A DNA stretch of 64,000 bases from CAVSUB01 sp963730995 (GCA_963730995.1 CAVSUB010000013.1:682001-746000); one strand, 5' to 3'; counted from the stretch's first letter, positions 36,674-44,874 are shown. Translations and numbers: made by a program. Notes: a model not told the origin generated them from the letters alone.

Positions 36674-38401
36674 TCATCGGACGATCGGCTCTTCCTTCCA
36701 GTCCCCATCGTCCAGAGGCCTAGGACGTGGCCCTTTCAAGGCCAAAACGCGGGTTCGAATCCCGCTGGGGACGCCACGCCAGTCAGTGCTGGCAGCGTCA
36801 ATTACACCAGCAACCAGCCGATCCAGCGCAATCGCACCCTCAAAGGCATAGCCGCGGCGCCTCGCTTCGAGGACAGGCGTAAAATTCAGCGGTCCCACGA
36901 GCAATGCGCGCAGCACGTCTCGGCCGCTCTCGACGTTCCGTGTGAGTAGCCCGCGCCAGTCGGCCAGTTTCGCCCGCAGCCGCTGCTCGAGCGCTGGCCC
37001 CGCCGTGGGCGCAACTGTGCGCGCCGCTGCCAACATGGCATCTATCTCCACACGTCGCGCCTGGCGAGCCGTCAGCCGTTCCAGCAAGGCATCCAGCGGT
37101 CCGCCTCGGCCGATGGCCTCCGCGAGACGTTCACATTCCGCGCGCACCTCGAGCAGTTCGCGCTCCAGCTTCCCGTGCGCGACTTCCTGACGTCGCGGAC
37201 TGAACTCCTCGAGCGCGAGCGCCACGGCCTCTTCGATGATCGTTGGGCGCAGGATGTCCTCTTGCAACGTCGCGAGCACTTCCCCGTCGATAGCCTCCAT
37301 CCGTGCGACCAGGCCGTTACCACACGCCTCCGGCCCGCGCTTCCAGTGTGTCGTGCAGGCGTAGAAGTGCACGCGCCGGCGTCCCGTGCGTGCGGCTGTG
37401 AGACGCGAACCCGCCGCCACACTGCGCGCACCGGGCGAAGCCTGACAGCAGGTACCGGGAGGCGCGATGGCCGCGGCCACCGGTCGAGTATTGCGTCTCG
37501 CGCTTGGTCCGCGCCCGTTGCGCCGCTGCCCAGAGCACATCCGAGACGATCTGAAGGCTCGGCGTCGGCACACGGATCCACTCGGTGCCGGCGCGCGGTC
37601 GCGCATGCACTTGGCCCCACCGATCGCGCTTCCTGGTCTGGTTCCAGACGATGACACCACGATAGAGCGTCACGATTCAGGACCTCGCGGACTGAGGACG
37701 GTGCCCACGCAGTCGGACGCCCCTGTTGCGGTCTCGGCGCTAGCGCACCTTCGGCGTTGAGTGTCTTGGTGATTACCGTCAGGCCCCGCGCCGGCGGCAC
37801 ACATCTCAAAGATGCGCCGCACCACCGCGGCCTCGTCTGGATTGATCTGCCGCTGGACGTGCGACCGCTTGCCGTCCGCGCCGAGGATCTCGACGTTGTC
37901 GTAGCCGAACACGCGCCCGCCCGTCACGTGTCCGGCCTTGGCTTTCCGCAACATCGCGTCGTAGGTCCGCTGACGCGCCTTCTCGCGCTCGAGTTCGTCC
38001 GCGAACGTCGTCAGCGACAGCATGATCTTGTCGGTCGGGCTGTCGAGGGTGCGTTCGCGATCCTCCATGTAGAAGAAGACGCGCACGCCTGCCTGCACGA
38101 GCTGCTTCAGGGCATACGCGGTCTCGATCGCCTCGCGTCCGAGCCGGGATTCTTCCGACATCACGAGCACCTGGAAACCGGGTCGCGGCTTCAGGCTGTT
38201 CATCAGTCGGAGGAATCCTGGGCGATTCGCAAACTCCGCCCCGGAGATCCCGTCGTCCATGTAGACGCTTGCATCGTCCACGTTCCAGCCCTTGCGCGCC
38301 GCGTACTGCCGCGCGTGGTCGATCTGGCGAGCGACCGACTTCTGCTCGTCGGCCACGGCTGACTGGTCTGTCGATTTGCGCGCGTAGATGGCTGCGATCA
38401 T
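36674..38401 (-). CDS. Large serine recombinase (island integrase; three frameshifts)
   Basis: About 570 residues in four frame segments. The catalytic domain starts MIAAIYARKSTDQSAVADEQ with the nucleophile serine in YARKS and SEESRLGREAIETAYALK. The Recombinase domain has GGRVFGYDNVEI and NPDEAAVVRRIFEMC. A zinc ribbon (GFARCAQCGGGF) precedes a coiled coil (ELLEVRAECERLAEAIG). Single-base deletions at 37784-37787, at 37671 and near 37376-37381 restore one frame, giving AAGAGLTVITKT, VLNRTLYRGVIVWN and GTRRVHFYACTTH. The final ~25 codons run antisense through tRNA-Glu (VPSGIRTRVLALK), ending beyond the attachment core, so its C terminus changes on excision. It is the probable integrase of the island. 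Confidence 0.88.
36701..36776 (+). tRNA. tRNA-Glu (anticodon TTC), island attachment site
   Basis: Acceptor GTCCCCA pairs with TGGGGAC, the anticodon stem TGGCC/GGCCA encloses CTTTCAA, the T arm is GCGGG-TTCGAAT-CCCGC, with discriminator G and encoded CCA. Its last 20 bases before the final A (36756-36775) are repeated exactly at 55922-55941, marking the insertion site of the island. The tRNA is intact, so the host keeps a working copy. Confidence 0.96.
36756..36775 (+). repeat. Island attachment repeat attL (tRNA-Glu 3' end)
   Basis: CGAATCCCGCTGGGGACGCC, the T-arm and acceptor end of tRNA-Glu, is identical to the copy at 55922-55941. Flanking bases differ on both sides, so the core is exactly 20 bp. 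The recombinase gene starts on the island side of this repeat. Confidence 0.9.
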
Positions 38402-38408
38402 TGTCGGC

Positions 38409-39011
38409 TCACTCTAAAAAAGTCTTCGATATTTCGTTTGCCTTCTCCAGAAACTGCAGCCGCAACTGTTCGGCGGCGCCGCGATCTCGTTCGTTCAGTG
38501 TTTCAATAACAACAGTGCCCACGAAACCCCACAGTGCCACCCTGACGAGTAGGGATAGCGGTTGCTTGCCTTCGAGACTCTCCAGTCCGGAGTTCTTAAA
38601 AAATTCTCCACGGCGGCCCTTTTCAGACAGATACGAGACGAACGTGAAATGACTCTCCGATGCGCGATGCGCAAGCCGATTCCTCAAATTGCCGAAGGCA
38701 GCCATCTTCTGCCGCTGCGTCGCCGTGCCAAGATTCAGGGCAGATAGAAGCTTTATTCGCGTGCGCATGTCGATTTCAGTGAGGGCATTCTCAAGCTCCG
38801 GGCGCCGCACGCTAGCAGCAATCCACGCGCAGACGGCTGCCTCGAGGAGAGCATGCGCTTTGATCACGAAGGACCAGTCGTCATCCTCAAAGAGGAGGTT
38901 TTTCAGGAACTCATCCGGCAGATTCAGTGCGTGACCCATGAGCCCTAGGACCTGAAAAAGCACGGCCACGTCGAACGTGGGGATTCTCTCGTCAGGGGCG
39001 TTGTCGGTCAT
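38409..39011 (-). CDS. HEPN-like helical protein
   Basis: 200 residues from the ATG at 39011, preceded by GAAGGAAA. All-helical, with AHALLEAAVCAWIAASVRRP and AAFGNLRNRLAHRASESH. Arg110 to His115 (RNRLAH) matches the R-x4-H motif of HEPN ribonucleases, where it sits at the start of a helix as here. Many HEPN proteins are toxins or abortive-infection effectors; this gene lies 7 bp before the integrase start, typical cargo placement. The family is inferred from this motif and the helical pattern alone. Confidence 0.5.
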   Translation of the reverse strand: MTDNAPDERIPTFDVAVLFQVLGLMGHALNLPDEFLKNLLFEDDDWSFVIKAHALLEAAVCAWIAASVRRPELENALTEIDMRTRIKLLSALNLGTATQRQKMAAFGNLRNRLAHRASESHFTFVSYLSEKGRRGEFFKNSGLESLEGKQPLSLLVRVALWGFVGTVVIETLNERDRGAAEQLRLQFLEKANEISKTFLE

Positions 39012-39054
39012 TGGATTTCCTTCGCGCCTGTTGAAAGGGGCCGGCCCAGGCACA

Positions 39055-39348
39055 TCATGAGGCGTCGGTTTCGATCAGATGCCACCCGCCGCAACCAGCC
39101 TCGCAGCAGTGCCCAGCGTTTCGCTTGAGCGCGAGCAGCGCAGCATCCTTGCCGTGCGTCTCGGTGTCCTCGGTGGTGTCGCGGCTGACGATTGAAGCGC
39201 CAGCCGGACACGTCCACACATCGAAGTCGCCGTGCTCGTTCTCGCCGACCCACGCTTCCCAGCCGTTGCTGTGTCGGGATCGCCACGTCCGGCGGTAGTG
39301 GCCATGCGGCTCGGCCGTCAACCCACCAGCCACCTTGCCGCCTGCCAT
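39055..39348 (-). CDS. Small hypothetical protein with Cys/His cluster
   Basis: 97 residues starting MAGGKVAGGLTAEPHGHYRR (ATG 39348; the frame is open to 39489). It has WEAWVGENEHGDFDVWTCPAG and ends with CCEAGCGGWHLIETDAS, a cluster of cysteines and a histidine that may bind metal. Not recognised. It lies in the minus-strand run between the regulator and the integrase. Confidence 0.45.
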   Translation of the reverse strand: MAGGKVAGGLTAEPHGHYRRTWRSRHSNGWEAWVGENEHGDFDVWTCPAGASIVSRDTTEDTETHGKDAALLALKRNAGHCCEAGCGGWHLIETDAS

Positions 39349-39478
39349 CGGGTTGCCCCGCACGCCCTGAAGCAGCGCCAGCGGGTCACGTTCCGCGATG
39401 CGCTGCCAGGAGACACCAGCGCGCCGACCACACCGATCAGCATCGACGTTGACGCTACGAACGCGAACGGAATCATTC

Positions 39479-39946
39479 TCATCGCGCACCTACCGTTTCG
39501 GCCGTCTGCGCGGATGCCTCACTCATCTGTGCCTTGGCTTCGTAGATGTCCATCATCAGCTTTGTCCCGCACGCTAGACCGACGAAGAACCCCGATCGGG
39601 CCGCCAGTTCCTCGGTTGCGTCGAGAGCCCGCTGCACCGCCTCGAGCATCGGCTCCAGCACGGCTGCCATGTCCACGACTTCCGACGTCAGCCGAATCCC
39701 GTTCCTGAGAATCTGCTGCGCCTGCTGCACCGGCTCCGGATTCAACGTTTCGGACTCGATGCGCGCCACTCTCAGCATCGCGTCTAGATCCGGAAGTACC
39801 TCGCCTTCTTCCCAGGCGTTCTCTTTCGCAAGCAAAGCGATGGTGCGATCGATGCGAGCGGTAAGGTCCTTGAGATCCGACTCTGAGATGTGACCGATTG
39901 CCTTGGCCTTCGGACGGGCTGTCTTGCGGGCCGTTGTCTTGCTCAT
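39479..39946 (-). CDS. Hypothetical helical island protein
   Basis: 155 residues from the ATG at 39946, overlapping the stop of the gene upstream (39943). The N-terminal 20 residues are lysine/arginine-rich (SKTTARKTARPKAKAI). The rest is predicted helical, with DLKDLTARIDRTIALLAKEN and MAAVLEPMLEAVQRALDATE. No family recognised. Confidence 0.6.
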   Translation of the reverse strand: MSKTTARKTARPKAKAIGHISESDLKDLTARIDRTIALLAKENAWEEGEVLPDLDAMLRVARIESETLNPEPVQQAQQILRNGIRLTSEVVDMAAVLEPMLEAVQRALDATEELAARSGFFVGLACGTKLMMDIYEAKAQMSEASAQTAETVGAR

Positions 39947-40218
39947 CGCGCACCCCCGTTCGCGGGCTCGAAGCAACAGTTAAATTCGGGGTGCCCCAGG
40001 CTGTCGATCACCGGCTTGATCATCCCGGCAATCACACGCGTCTGGGCGACGAGTGCGTCACACTCGTCGCTCGAGAGCGTGCGCACGTTGGCCTCGTCTT
40101 GCCCGAGCGCATGGAAGAATCGCGCTTGCAGCACCAATGCTCGATAGGCGTCGTTGAGGAGTTCTTCGACGTTCGGTCCTCTGAATTCGGCGGGCTGGGA
40201 TGTAACTGGCTTGCTCAC
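39943..40218 (-). CDS. Hypothetical island protein
   Basis: 91 residues, helical, with VEELLNDAYRALVLQARFFH and LVAQTRVIAGMIKPVIDSLG. Stop overlaps the ATG of the next gene by four bases (ATGA), showing an operon. No family recognised. It lies 89 bp after the ribbon-helix-helix regulator. Confidence 0.6.
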   Translation of the reverse strand: MSKPVTSQPAEFRGPNVEELLNDAYRALVLQARFFHALGQDEANVRTLSSDECDALVAQTRVIAGMIKPVIDSLGHPEFNCCFEPANGGAR

Positions 40219-40307
40219 GGTTGGCCTCCTGCCGCTCTCGCGGCGATGGCCGGCGGGTTGCTACACTTCGTAGCAGACCGCCGACCTGCTTACCCAGGTT
40301 TGGCGGT

Positions 40308-40496
40308 TTAGGACCGCTTGCGCGTTGACGCGCGCTTGCGGTCCGACTTGTTCATGACGCCCTTGGATTCCAGCCAAGCGATTAAGGCACGGTGAACCTG
40401 CACCGACAGCGGGATGCCATCTCTTTCCTTAACCTTCCGCAGCCCTTCCATCAGTTCTGGATCTACCCGAAACGCAGTCAGCTCTTTAGGAGACAT
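40308..40496 (-). CDS. Ribbon-helix-helix regulator
   Basis: 62 residues. Residues 5-45 fit the CopG/Arc fold: ELTAFRVDPELMEGLRKVKE (beta-ribbon then helix A) and GIPLSVQVHRALIAWLESKG (turn and helix B). The tail is strongly basic (NKSDRKRASTRKRS). It is the first gene of the minus-strand run that leads to the integrase, and its promoter contains a perfect palindrome, so autoregulation of the integration operon is likely. Confidence 0.75.
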   Translation of the reverse strand: MSPKELTAFRVDPELMEGLRKVKERDGIPLSVQVHRALIAWLESKGVMNKSDRKRASTRKRS

Positions 40497-40506
40497 GAAC
40501 GACTCG

Positions 40507-40535
40507 ATTGTATAAACATGTTTCTACGGTGTCAA
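40507..40535 (-). promoter_or_regulatory. Sigma-70-type promoter with palindromic operator for the RHH operon
   Basis: On the minus strand TTGACA (40535-40530) and TACAAT (40512-40507) are exactly 17 bp apart. The spacer holds the perfect palindrome AAACATGTTT (40514-40523), a natural operator for a dimeric RHH protein. Transcription starting about seven bases past the -10 would begin roughly four bases before the ATG at 40496, so the message is nearly leaderless. Confidence 0.75.
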
Positions 40536-40594
40536 CTGGCGGCCAGCGTGCTACGATCCCGCGCTTCCGCATTGCTCGAATAGAGGAGGCTCTG

Positions 40595-40801
40595 ATGAAT
40601 CAGTACGCGGTGATGGATTCGGGCGTTCTCGCGTTGCAGTGTCGTGCGTGCTTGCATACCTGGTTCTCTCGCACCGACGCACAAATCCACGTAGCCGCAC
40701 CTTCCTTACTTTTCGCGGTCCGTGCGACGTATCATTCCGTCATTCCAGGCCATGTCCGAGCAGCCCGACGCCGTGGTGACGTGTCCAGCCTGCAGCGCTG
40801 A
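40595..40801 (+). CDS. Small possible zinc-binding protein
   Basis: 68 residues from an ATG at 40595 with GAGGAGG seven bases upstream, a strong ribosome-binding site. The N-terminal part has LQCRACLHTWF, matching the second half of the zinc ribbons in the next genes (C-x-x-C-x-H-x-W). The rest is arginine-rich and unrecognised; a frameshift in this copy is possible. Confidence 0.4.
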   Translation: MNQYAVMDSGVLALQCRACLHTWFSRTDAQIHVAAPSLLFAVRATYHSVIPGHVRAARRRGDVSSLQR

Positions 40802-41057
40802 TACCGTCAACCTGCTGGAGTACTCGTCTTCCGTCGCGCTCGTCTGGTACTTGCGCTGCCGGGCGTGCGGACACGTCTGGACGCTCGAGAAGTCCGCCTA
40901 CGGTCGGCCGCCGACGCTGCGACAGACAATTACGGAACACGACGTGCGCCTTCAACGGCTGCTTCGCGAGTCGAGCGAAGAGCCCGCGCGGAGTCTTGAT
41001 CCGAATCCGCTTGACCGCACACGCCGCACACGCGCAGGATTGCTCCCCTGCCCATGA
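40752..41057 (+). CDS. Small zinc-ribbon protein, copy 1
   Basis: 101 residues from the ATG at 40752. Zinc ribbon: VVTCPACSADTVNLLEY, then WYLRCRACGHVWTLEKS, i.e. C-P-x-C and C-x-x-C with a conserved H-V-W. A basic C-terminal tail follows. The TGA stop overlaps the ATG of the next gene (ATGA). Two further relatives follow downstream. Possibly nucleic-acid binding; no named family. Confidence 0.6.
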   Translation: MSEQPDAVVTCPACSADTVNLLEYSSSVALVWYLRCRACGHVWTLEKSAYGRPPTLRQTITEHDVRLQRLLRESSEEPARSLDPNPLDRTRRTRAGLLPCP

Positions 41058-41308
41058 GCACCACGATCCAGCGCGCCGTCTGGGACGGAAACCCCGTACC
41101 GCTTGGGATCGGCTTCACGTTGAAAAAACCAAAAGCCAGCCGGGAACTCACCGCCATCTGCGCGCTGTGGTCGCATCACCTCGGCTGGGAACTTCGGCTC
41201 GAGGTCAACGGCCTGTTGTCGCGTTCGCAGGTTTGCCGCTCGCGTGACGAAGTCCTGGCCCTCTGCGAGCAGTGGCAGGGCGCGATGTTCGAGAACGGCT
41301 GGACGTGA
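41054..41308 (+). CDS. GWELRL-motif small protein, copy 1
   Basis: 84 residues coupled by ATGA to the zinc-ribbon gene. It shows a beta-rich pattern: GIGFTLKKPK, AICALWSHHLGWELRLEVNG and SRSQVCRSRDEVLALCEQW, ending AMFENGW. The same skeleton recurs in the gene at 41635-41883. Family not named; likely a small mixed alpha/beta domain. Confidence 0.65.
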   Translation: MSTTIQRAVWDGNPVPLGIGFTLKKPKASRELTAICALWSHHLGWELRLEVNGLLSRSQVCRSRDEVLALCEQWQGAMFENGWT

Positions 41309-41408
41309 CGCGCCCAAGGTTGAGACCTTGAATGATCCGAAGTCTGCCAAAACTCATCCGGGTTTTCCCTGAGGTCCCGTTCGTCAATCCTGATGGTCAG
41401 CATGGTTT

Positions 41409-41681
41409 GTGCGGCCAGATACTCGACGGGTGGATCGACAAGTTGCTGAGCGGCGATCCAGTTCCCGCCAACCTGAGCCCAGGTGCCCCACCTGTCGATC
41501 CACGCAAAACACACCCACGCTTCGGACTGAGCACGTCGTCTACTACCGCTGCGCGGCGTGCGCGCATGTGTGGGCCTTGGAAAAGTGGTCCATCGCAAGT
41601 CCGGAGCCTCTCTCGACATCCACAGGATCTGAAGATGCCGACTCCCAAGGGCTGGAGAAGTCCGCCGGCGCGGGTAACTGA
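41409..41681 (+). CDS. Small zinc-ribbon protein, copy 2
   Basis: 90 residues in a frame open from 41409. The core repeats copy 1: EPRCPTCRSTQNTPTL, then VVYYRCAACAHVWALEKWS. Only the zinc-ribbon part is conserved, and the start is uncertain. Its 3' end overlaps the start of the second GWELRL gene by about 45 bases, paralleling the coupling in the first pair. Confidence 0.55.
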   Translation: MRPDTRRVDRQVAERRSSSRQPEPRCPTCRSTQNTPTLRTEHVVYYRCAACAHVWALEKWSIASPEPLSTSTGSEDADSQGLEKSAGAGN

Positions 41682-41883
41682 CGGCTTCACGATGACGAAG
41701 CCGGAAGGTGTCTATTCACACGTGGCCGTGTGTGAAGTCTGGACGAATCCCTACGGATGGGAGCTGCGCTTGACTCTCGACGGACACGGCATGCCAACCA
41801 CGACTGTCGTCCGGGCCGCCGACGAGATGATTGCCTTGGTCCAGACGTGGCGAGCCGCGTTGCTGGAGAAGGGCTGGAGCTAG
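41635..41883 (+). CDS. GWELRL-motif small protein, copy 2
   Basis: 82 residues from the ATG at 41635 (the frame is open further upstream to 41332 but only through unconserved sequence). It has FTMTKPEGVYSHVAVCEVWT, NPYGWELRLTLDGHGMP and VVRAADEMIALVQTW, ending ALLEKGWS, aligned to copy 1 along its whole length. The pair zinc ribbon plus GWELRL protein is thus present twice in tandem and has diverged strongly. Confidence 0.65.
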   Translation: MPTPKGWRSPPARVTDGFTMTKPEGVYSHVAVCEVWTNPYGWELRLTLDGHGMPTTTVVRAADEMIALVQTWRAALLEKGWS

Positions 41884-41953
41884 CCGCATGACCATAGGGA
41901 CTTGTCCGCGCCGATCATCAGTGGAATTCCCGATGGCGGTGTAGGGTTGCCGA

Positions 41954-42184
41954 TTGAATCGCGCCCTAGCGCAGGAGCATAGTGGCCGCATGTGGTCGGA
42001 CGACATCCTCCGACGCGTTCGCCTGCTGATCGGCGACGTCAGAGAACAGGCGGCCCCCGAGGTCCCTTCTACCCAGGCGGTCTGCCGCTTCGTCGCGCTC
42101 CATCTCGGCATGTCCGAAGCGAGAGCCCGCGAGGTGATCCTCCAGGCGGCCTTGCAGGATGCCGAGCGGACCCACCAAGACTGA
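41954..42184 (+). CDS. Small hypothetical helical protein
   Basis: 76 residues (or 64 from ATG 41990). It contains MWSDDILRRVRLLIGDVREQ and STQAVCRFVALHLGMSEARA, a pattern that could hold a helix-turn-helix, but the evidence is weak. Plus strand, same direction as the small-gene cassettes. Confidence 0.4.
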   Translation: MNRALAQEHSGRMWSDDILRRVRLLIGDVREQAAPEVPSTQAVCRFVALHLGMSEARAREVILQAALQDAERTHQD

Positions 42185-42611
42185 CGTAATCCTTGGGGTC
42201 CTATGGCAGCCGACGGTATTCAATTGTCAAAGAGCGCGCCGCTCTACTCAAAGGGCACCCTGAACAGCTCGTCCTCGAGCAGTCCCGGCTGCGCGGGTCG
42301 ATCGGCCTTCGCGTTGAACGCGGCCATCCGGCACGACGGCTTGCAGTGCTTCTGGTGCGGCCGTGTCGGTTCCGAACATCAGGCCGCAGTGATAGCAGGG
42401 GATGGCTATTAATAACAAGCTTTTGGCTGATGGCTATCAGCTATCAGCCTCGCACCAGCACGCCTCAGAACGGCGTTCTGCGCGACCTTCAGCAACCTCG
42501 GCCTAGCAGCATTCCCTGTCCTTTCCTGAGCCTCACGAACTGTCTTTCAAGGTCTGGCGTAATTGGCCGATTGCATGACAGTGGGGCTCCGCGAGCCCAT
42601 GCGAGGTATTC
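42185..42611. other. Intergenic stretch in the island
   Basis: No convincing gene. A 69-codon frame at 42203-42412 contains LQCFWCGRVGSEH but has no other support. At about 42423-42448 is a stutter palindrome, GGCTGATGGCTATCAGC followed by TATCAGCC, able to form a hairpin. Confidence 0.35.
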
Positions 42612-42846
42612 ATGCACCCAGTGCCGAAACCTGACCGGCGTTCGCCCTACCGGCCGTTGGATCCGTCCACCTGCCCCGAGTGCTACGCGAGTGCCACGCC
42701 TGCACTCTTCCGCACAGACACCGCTGTGTACCTACCATTGCGCCCATTGCGGTTATCTCTGGTGCATCCCAAAATCGGCTCTGATGAGCAGCGGCGCTCC
42801 GTATTATCAAGAGCAGTTCGACTGGCGACCATTGCCGAACGAGTAA
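42612..42846 (+). CDS. Small zinc-ribbon protein, copy 3 (frameshifted)
   Basis: About 77 residues once one C at 42731-42732 is removed. MHPVPKPDRRSPYRPLDPST leads into CPECYASATPALFRTDTAVY, joined to YHCAHCGYLWCIPKSALMSS. This restores the same C-P-x-C / Y-x-C-x-x-C-x-x-x-W ribbon as copies 1 and 2, which supports the reading. GAGG precedes the ATG. No GWELRL partner is seen after this copy. Confidence 0.55.
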
Positions 42847-43173
42847 AAGGTGTTTCTAGCGCCCGCCCCGAGGCTTGTGTACCGCTGCTCGCCTATTCCG
42901 TCGTGCGAGATCTCGAGCAGGGCATCAGCTCCAGCCCCTTCTCGAGGCATCGCGCGGCGCCATTCCTCCACGCGCGTCTGACAGCGATTTCATTCCGGCC
43001 GCGTGGCCGATTGACGTGCCACTGCGCTGACCTACATTCCCCGTAATCCTCGCGTCCTGTGGAGCCATCGCCGCGCCCGGCGGAAACGCCCGGCGTAGAG
43101 AGCGCCCCCGCCGGTTGCCATCGCGACAAGGTCTAGGCACTGGCCCTAGCGCCCTCGCGGCAGAGGCCGCAAG
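42847..43173. other. Convergent intergenic stretch in the island
   Basis: 327 bases between the plus-strand cassettes and the minus-strand operon. Open frames here are arginine-rich and show no recognisable protein. No clear terminator hairpin with a T-run is seen. Confidence 0.3.
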
Positions 43174-44586
43174 CTAGAGATCCCACCACGCATCGACGTA
43201 GACGAGATCCGGTTGCGTCGGCACAGAGCCGCGCCCAGTACACGCCAGTTGCGCGCCGATGATCGGCGGCCTCTTCGTCGGCCGCTTCGGAATAGGCGGC
43301 GGAAACGTCGGCTGACGGCGCGGCGGCGGTACGCACACGCAGGGAGGCGGGGGCGGCTCAGTGACCGGCGTCGGAATCGTGAACGGCGTGCGCGTGATGA
43401 TGAACGGACACGAGCTCGCAGCGCCAAAGATCGGCGCATCATCCGCGATGTCATCGTCCGAGGAACCGCCGGTAAAGATCGGCGTCGTGGCTTCGTGGAG
43501 GATCGCCCCATCGCTCGCGCGGATGTTCTGGAACGTGTGAACAGCCTGCGTCCCGTAGTCCTGAAACCACACCCAGAACGACGTGCCATCAATCGCATCG
43601 GCCAGGTGCATCGTCGTGCCCATCAGCGTGTAGTTATTCAACTCGACGCCGGCGTCGCTGTAGCGCTTGGCGTACCCGCTCAGGAACGACACGACGATCG
43701 ATCCGTCACTGAGCGCGATCAGGTCTTCGGCAACATTGTGCGGCTCGGATGCGGTGAGCGTCCCGATCAACGTGTCCGATCCCAGATCCCACGCCTTCAC
43801 AACCGATGTGGGATTTGGGGTGAAGTAGAGGATCGATTCGTCGGGCGAGACGCCCAATCCCTTGAAATTGATCACGCCCGGTATCGTGATCACCCGTTCA
43901 ATGGTTCCGGCAGCACTGACCACGTAGACGCTGCCGCCAGACGCCACATAGAACGTGTCGGATTTGTTCGTGGTGACGGGCACAATCCCAGTCATCGAGA
44001 TCGGCACCGTCGCTTGCAGGCGCCAATCAGGGCCGTAGATCTTCACTGTATCGGCGACGGCGTCCTCGAGCAACAGCGTTCCGTCAGGAAGGACGTTTCC
44101 AGCCTCACCCGAGGGAAACGGACTGTAACCAAGGACGGCCCCCGTCGTTCCCGACACGAACGTCGCTGGAAACGCAGGCGAGTCATCGTTGATGAAGATC
44201 GTTTCGACGGGGGCGATCCCCGACGGTGTCTGCGTGATGTTGAACGAGAGAGGCGCGTTCGCGCTCACTAGCGCTTCCTGCACCATCTCGAAGTACACGA
44301 CCTGGCCAGGGCTGACAGGCACGATCATCGGCGCGTTATTGATGCCGAGCAGCTCGGCAAGCACCGTCAGCGATCCAATCGTGCCGGTCCATGCCGTTAC
44401 GGCCGGCGACAGCGGACTGGTGACGGGCGCCTTCCCGCTCACGCTGATCGTCGTCTCCAAGGAACGGCCGGTGTACCTGAACCACAGGTGTAGATCTTCG
44501 GGCAGATCGGTGATGTCTGCCGTAAACGTCTGGCCAGCCGAGATGGCGAGCGCCGTTTCCGCGCTGATGTTCGTAGGAGGCGGCAT
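43174..44586 (-). CDS. Beta-propeller-like island protein with proline-rich tail
   Basis: 470 residues from the ATG at 44586, which overlaps the stop of the zinc-ribbon gene (TGATG). The first ~170 residues resemble a pre-peptidase-like or Ig-type beta domain (ISAGQTFTADITDLPEDLHL). Residues ~170-400 carry repeated beta-propeller strands, such as GNVLPDGTLLLEDAVADTVK, GLGVSPDESILYFTPNPTSV and EDLIALSDGSIVVSFLSGYA. The last ~60 residues are proline-rich (TEPPPPPCVCVPPPRRQPTF) and end in a tryptophan-bearing segment. It is the last gene of the long minus-strand operon. Could be a phage-type surface or fibre protein, but no phage family is recognised. Confidence 0.6.
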   Translation of the reverse strand: MPPPTNISAETALAISAGQTFTADITDLPEDLHLWFRYTGRSLETTISVSGKAPVTSPLSPAVTAWTGTIGSLTVLAELLGINNAPMIVPVSPGQVVYFEMVQEALVSANAPLSFNITQTPSGIAPVETIFINDDSPAFPATFVSGTTGAVLGYSPFPSGEAGNVLPDGTLLLEDAVADTVKIYGPDWRLQATVPISMTGIVPVTTNKSDTFYVASGGSVYVVSAAGTIERVITIPGVINFKGLGVSPDESILYFTPNPTSVVKAWDLGSDTLIGTLTASEPHNVAEDLIALSDGSIVVSFLSGYAKRYSDAGVELNNYTLMGTTMHLADAIDGTSFWVWFQDYGTQAVHTFQNIRASDGAILHEATTPIFTGGSSDDDIADDAPIFGAASSCPFIITRTPFTIPTPVTEPPPPPCVCVPPPRRQPTFPPPIPKRPTKRPPIIGAQLACTGRGSVPTQPDLVYVDAWWDL

Positions 44587-44768
44587 CAGCCGCGCTCTCT
44601 TTCGGCCCGGCGCGCACGTCGGCACTCCAGACACCGCACCGGTTGAGGCCAGCCACGCTCGGCAAAGAATTCCTGCTCGTGCGCCGGATGGCAAAAGGTC
44701 AGGTCGCAATCGCGGCAGGTGAGGAACTGATCTTCGGTGCTGTTGTCTGTAGTCTCGTAATCTTCCAT
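44586..44768 (-). CDS. Zinc-ribbon protein (zf-trcl-like)
   Basis: 60 residues from the ATG at 44768. FLTCRDCDLTFCHPAHEQEF followed by GWPQPVRCLECRRARRAERE matches the probable zinc-ribbon family with C-x-D-C, EQ-F-F and R-C-x-x-C-R. The TGA overlaps the ATG of the propeller gene, so the two are coupled. Confidence 0.7.
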   Translation of the reverse strand: MEDYETTDNSTEDQFLTCRDCDLTFCHPAHEQEFFAERGWPQPVRCLECRRARRAERERG

Positions 44769-44874
44769 CGATCGTGATCTCGTGAAAATGGAACGTGGCC
44801 TCCGTCCCGCGCACGGGCATGCGCGGCCGACCCCAACCACGTCCCCAAAAGGCGAAATGGGGCCGCTTTAGCGA

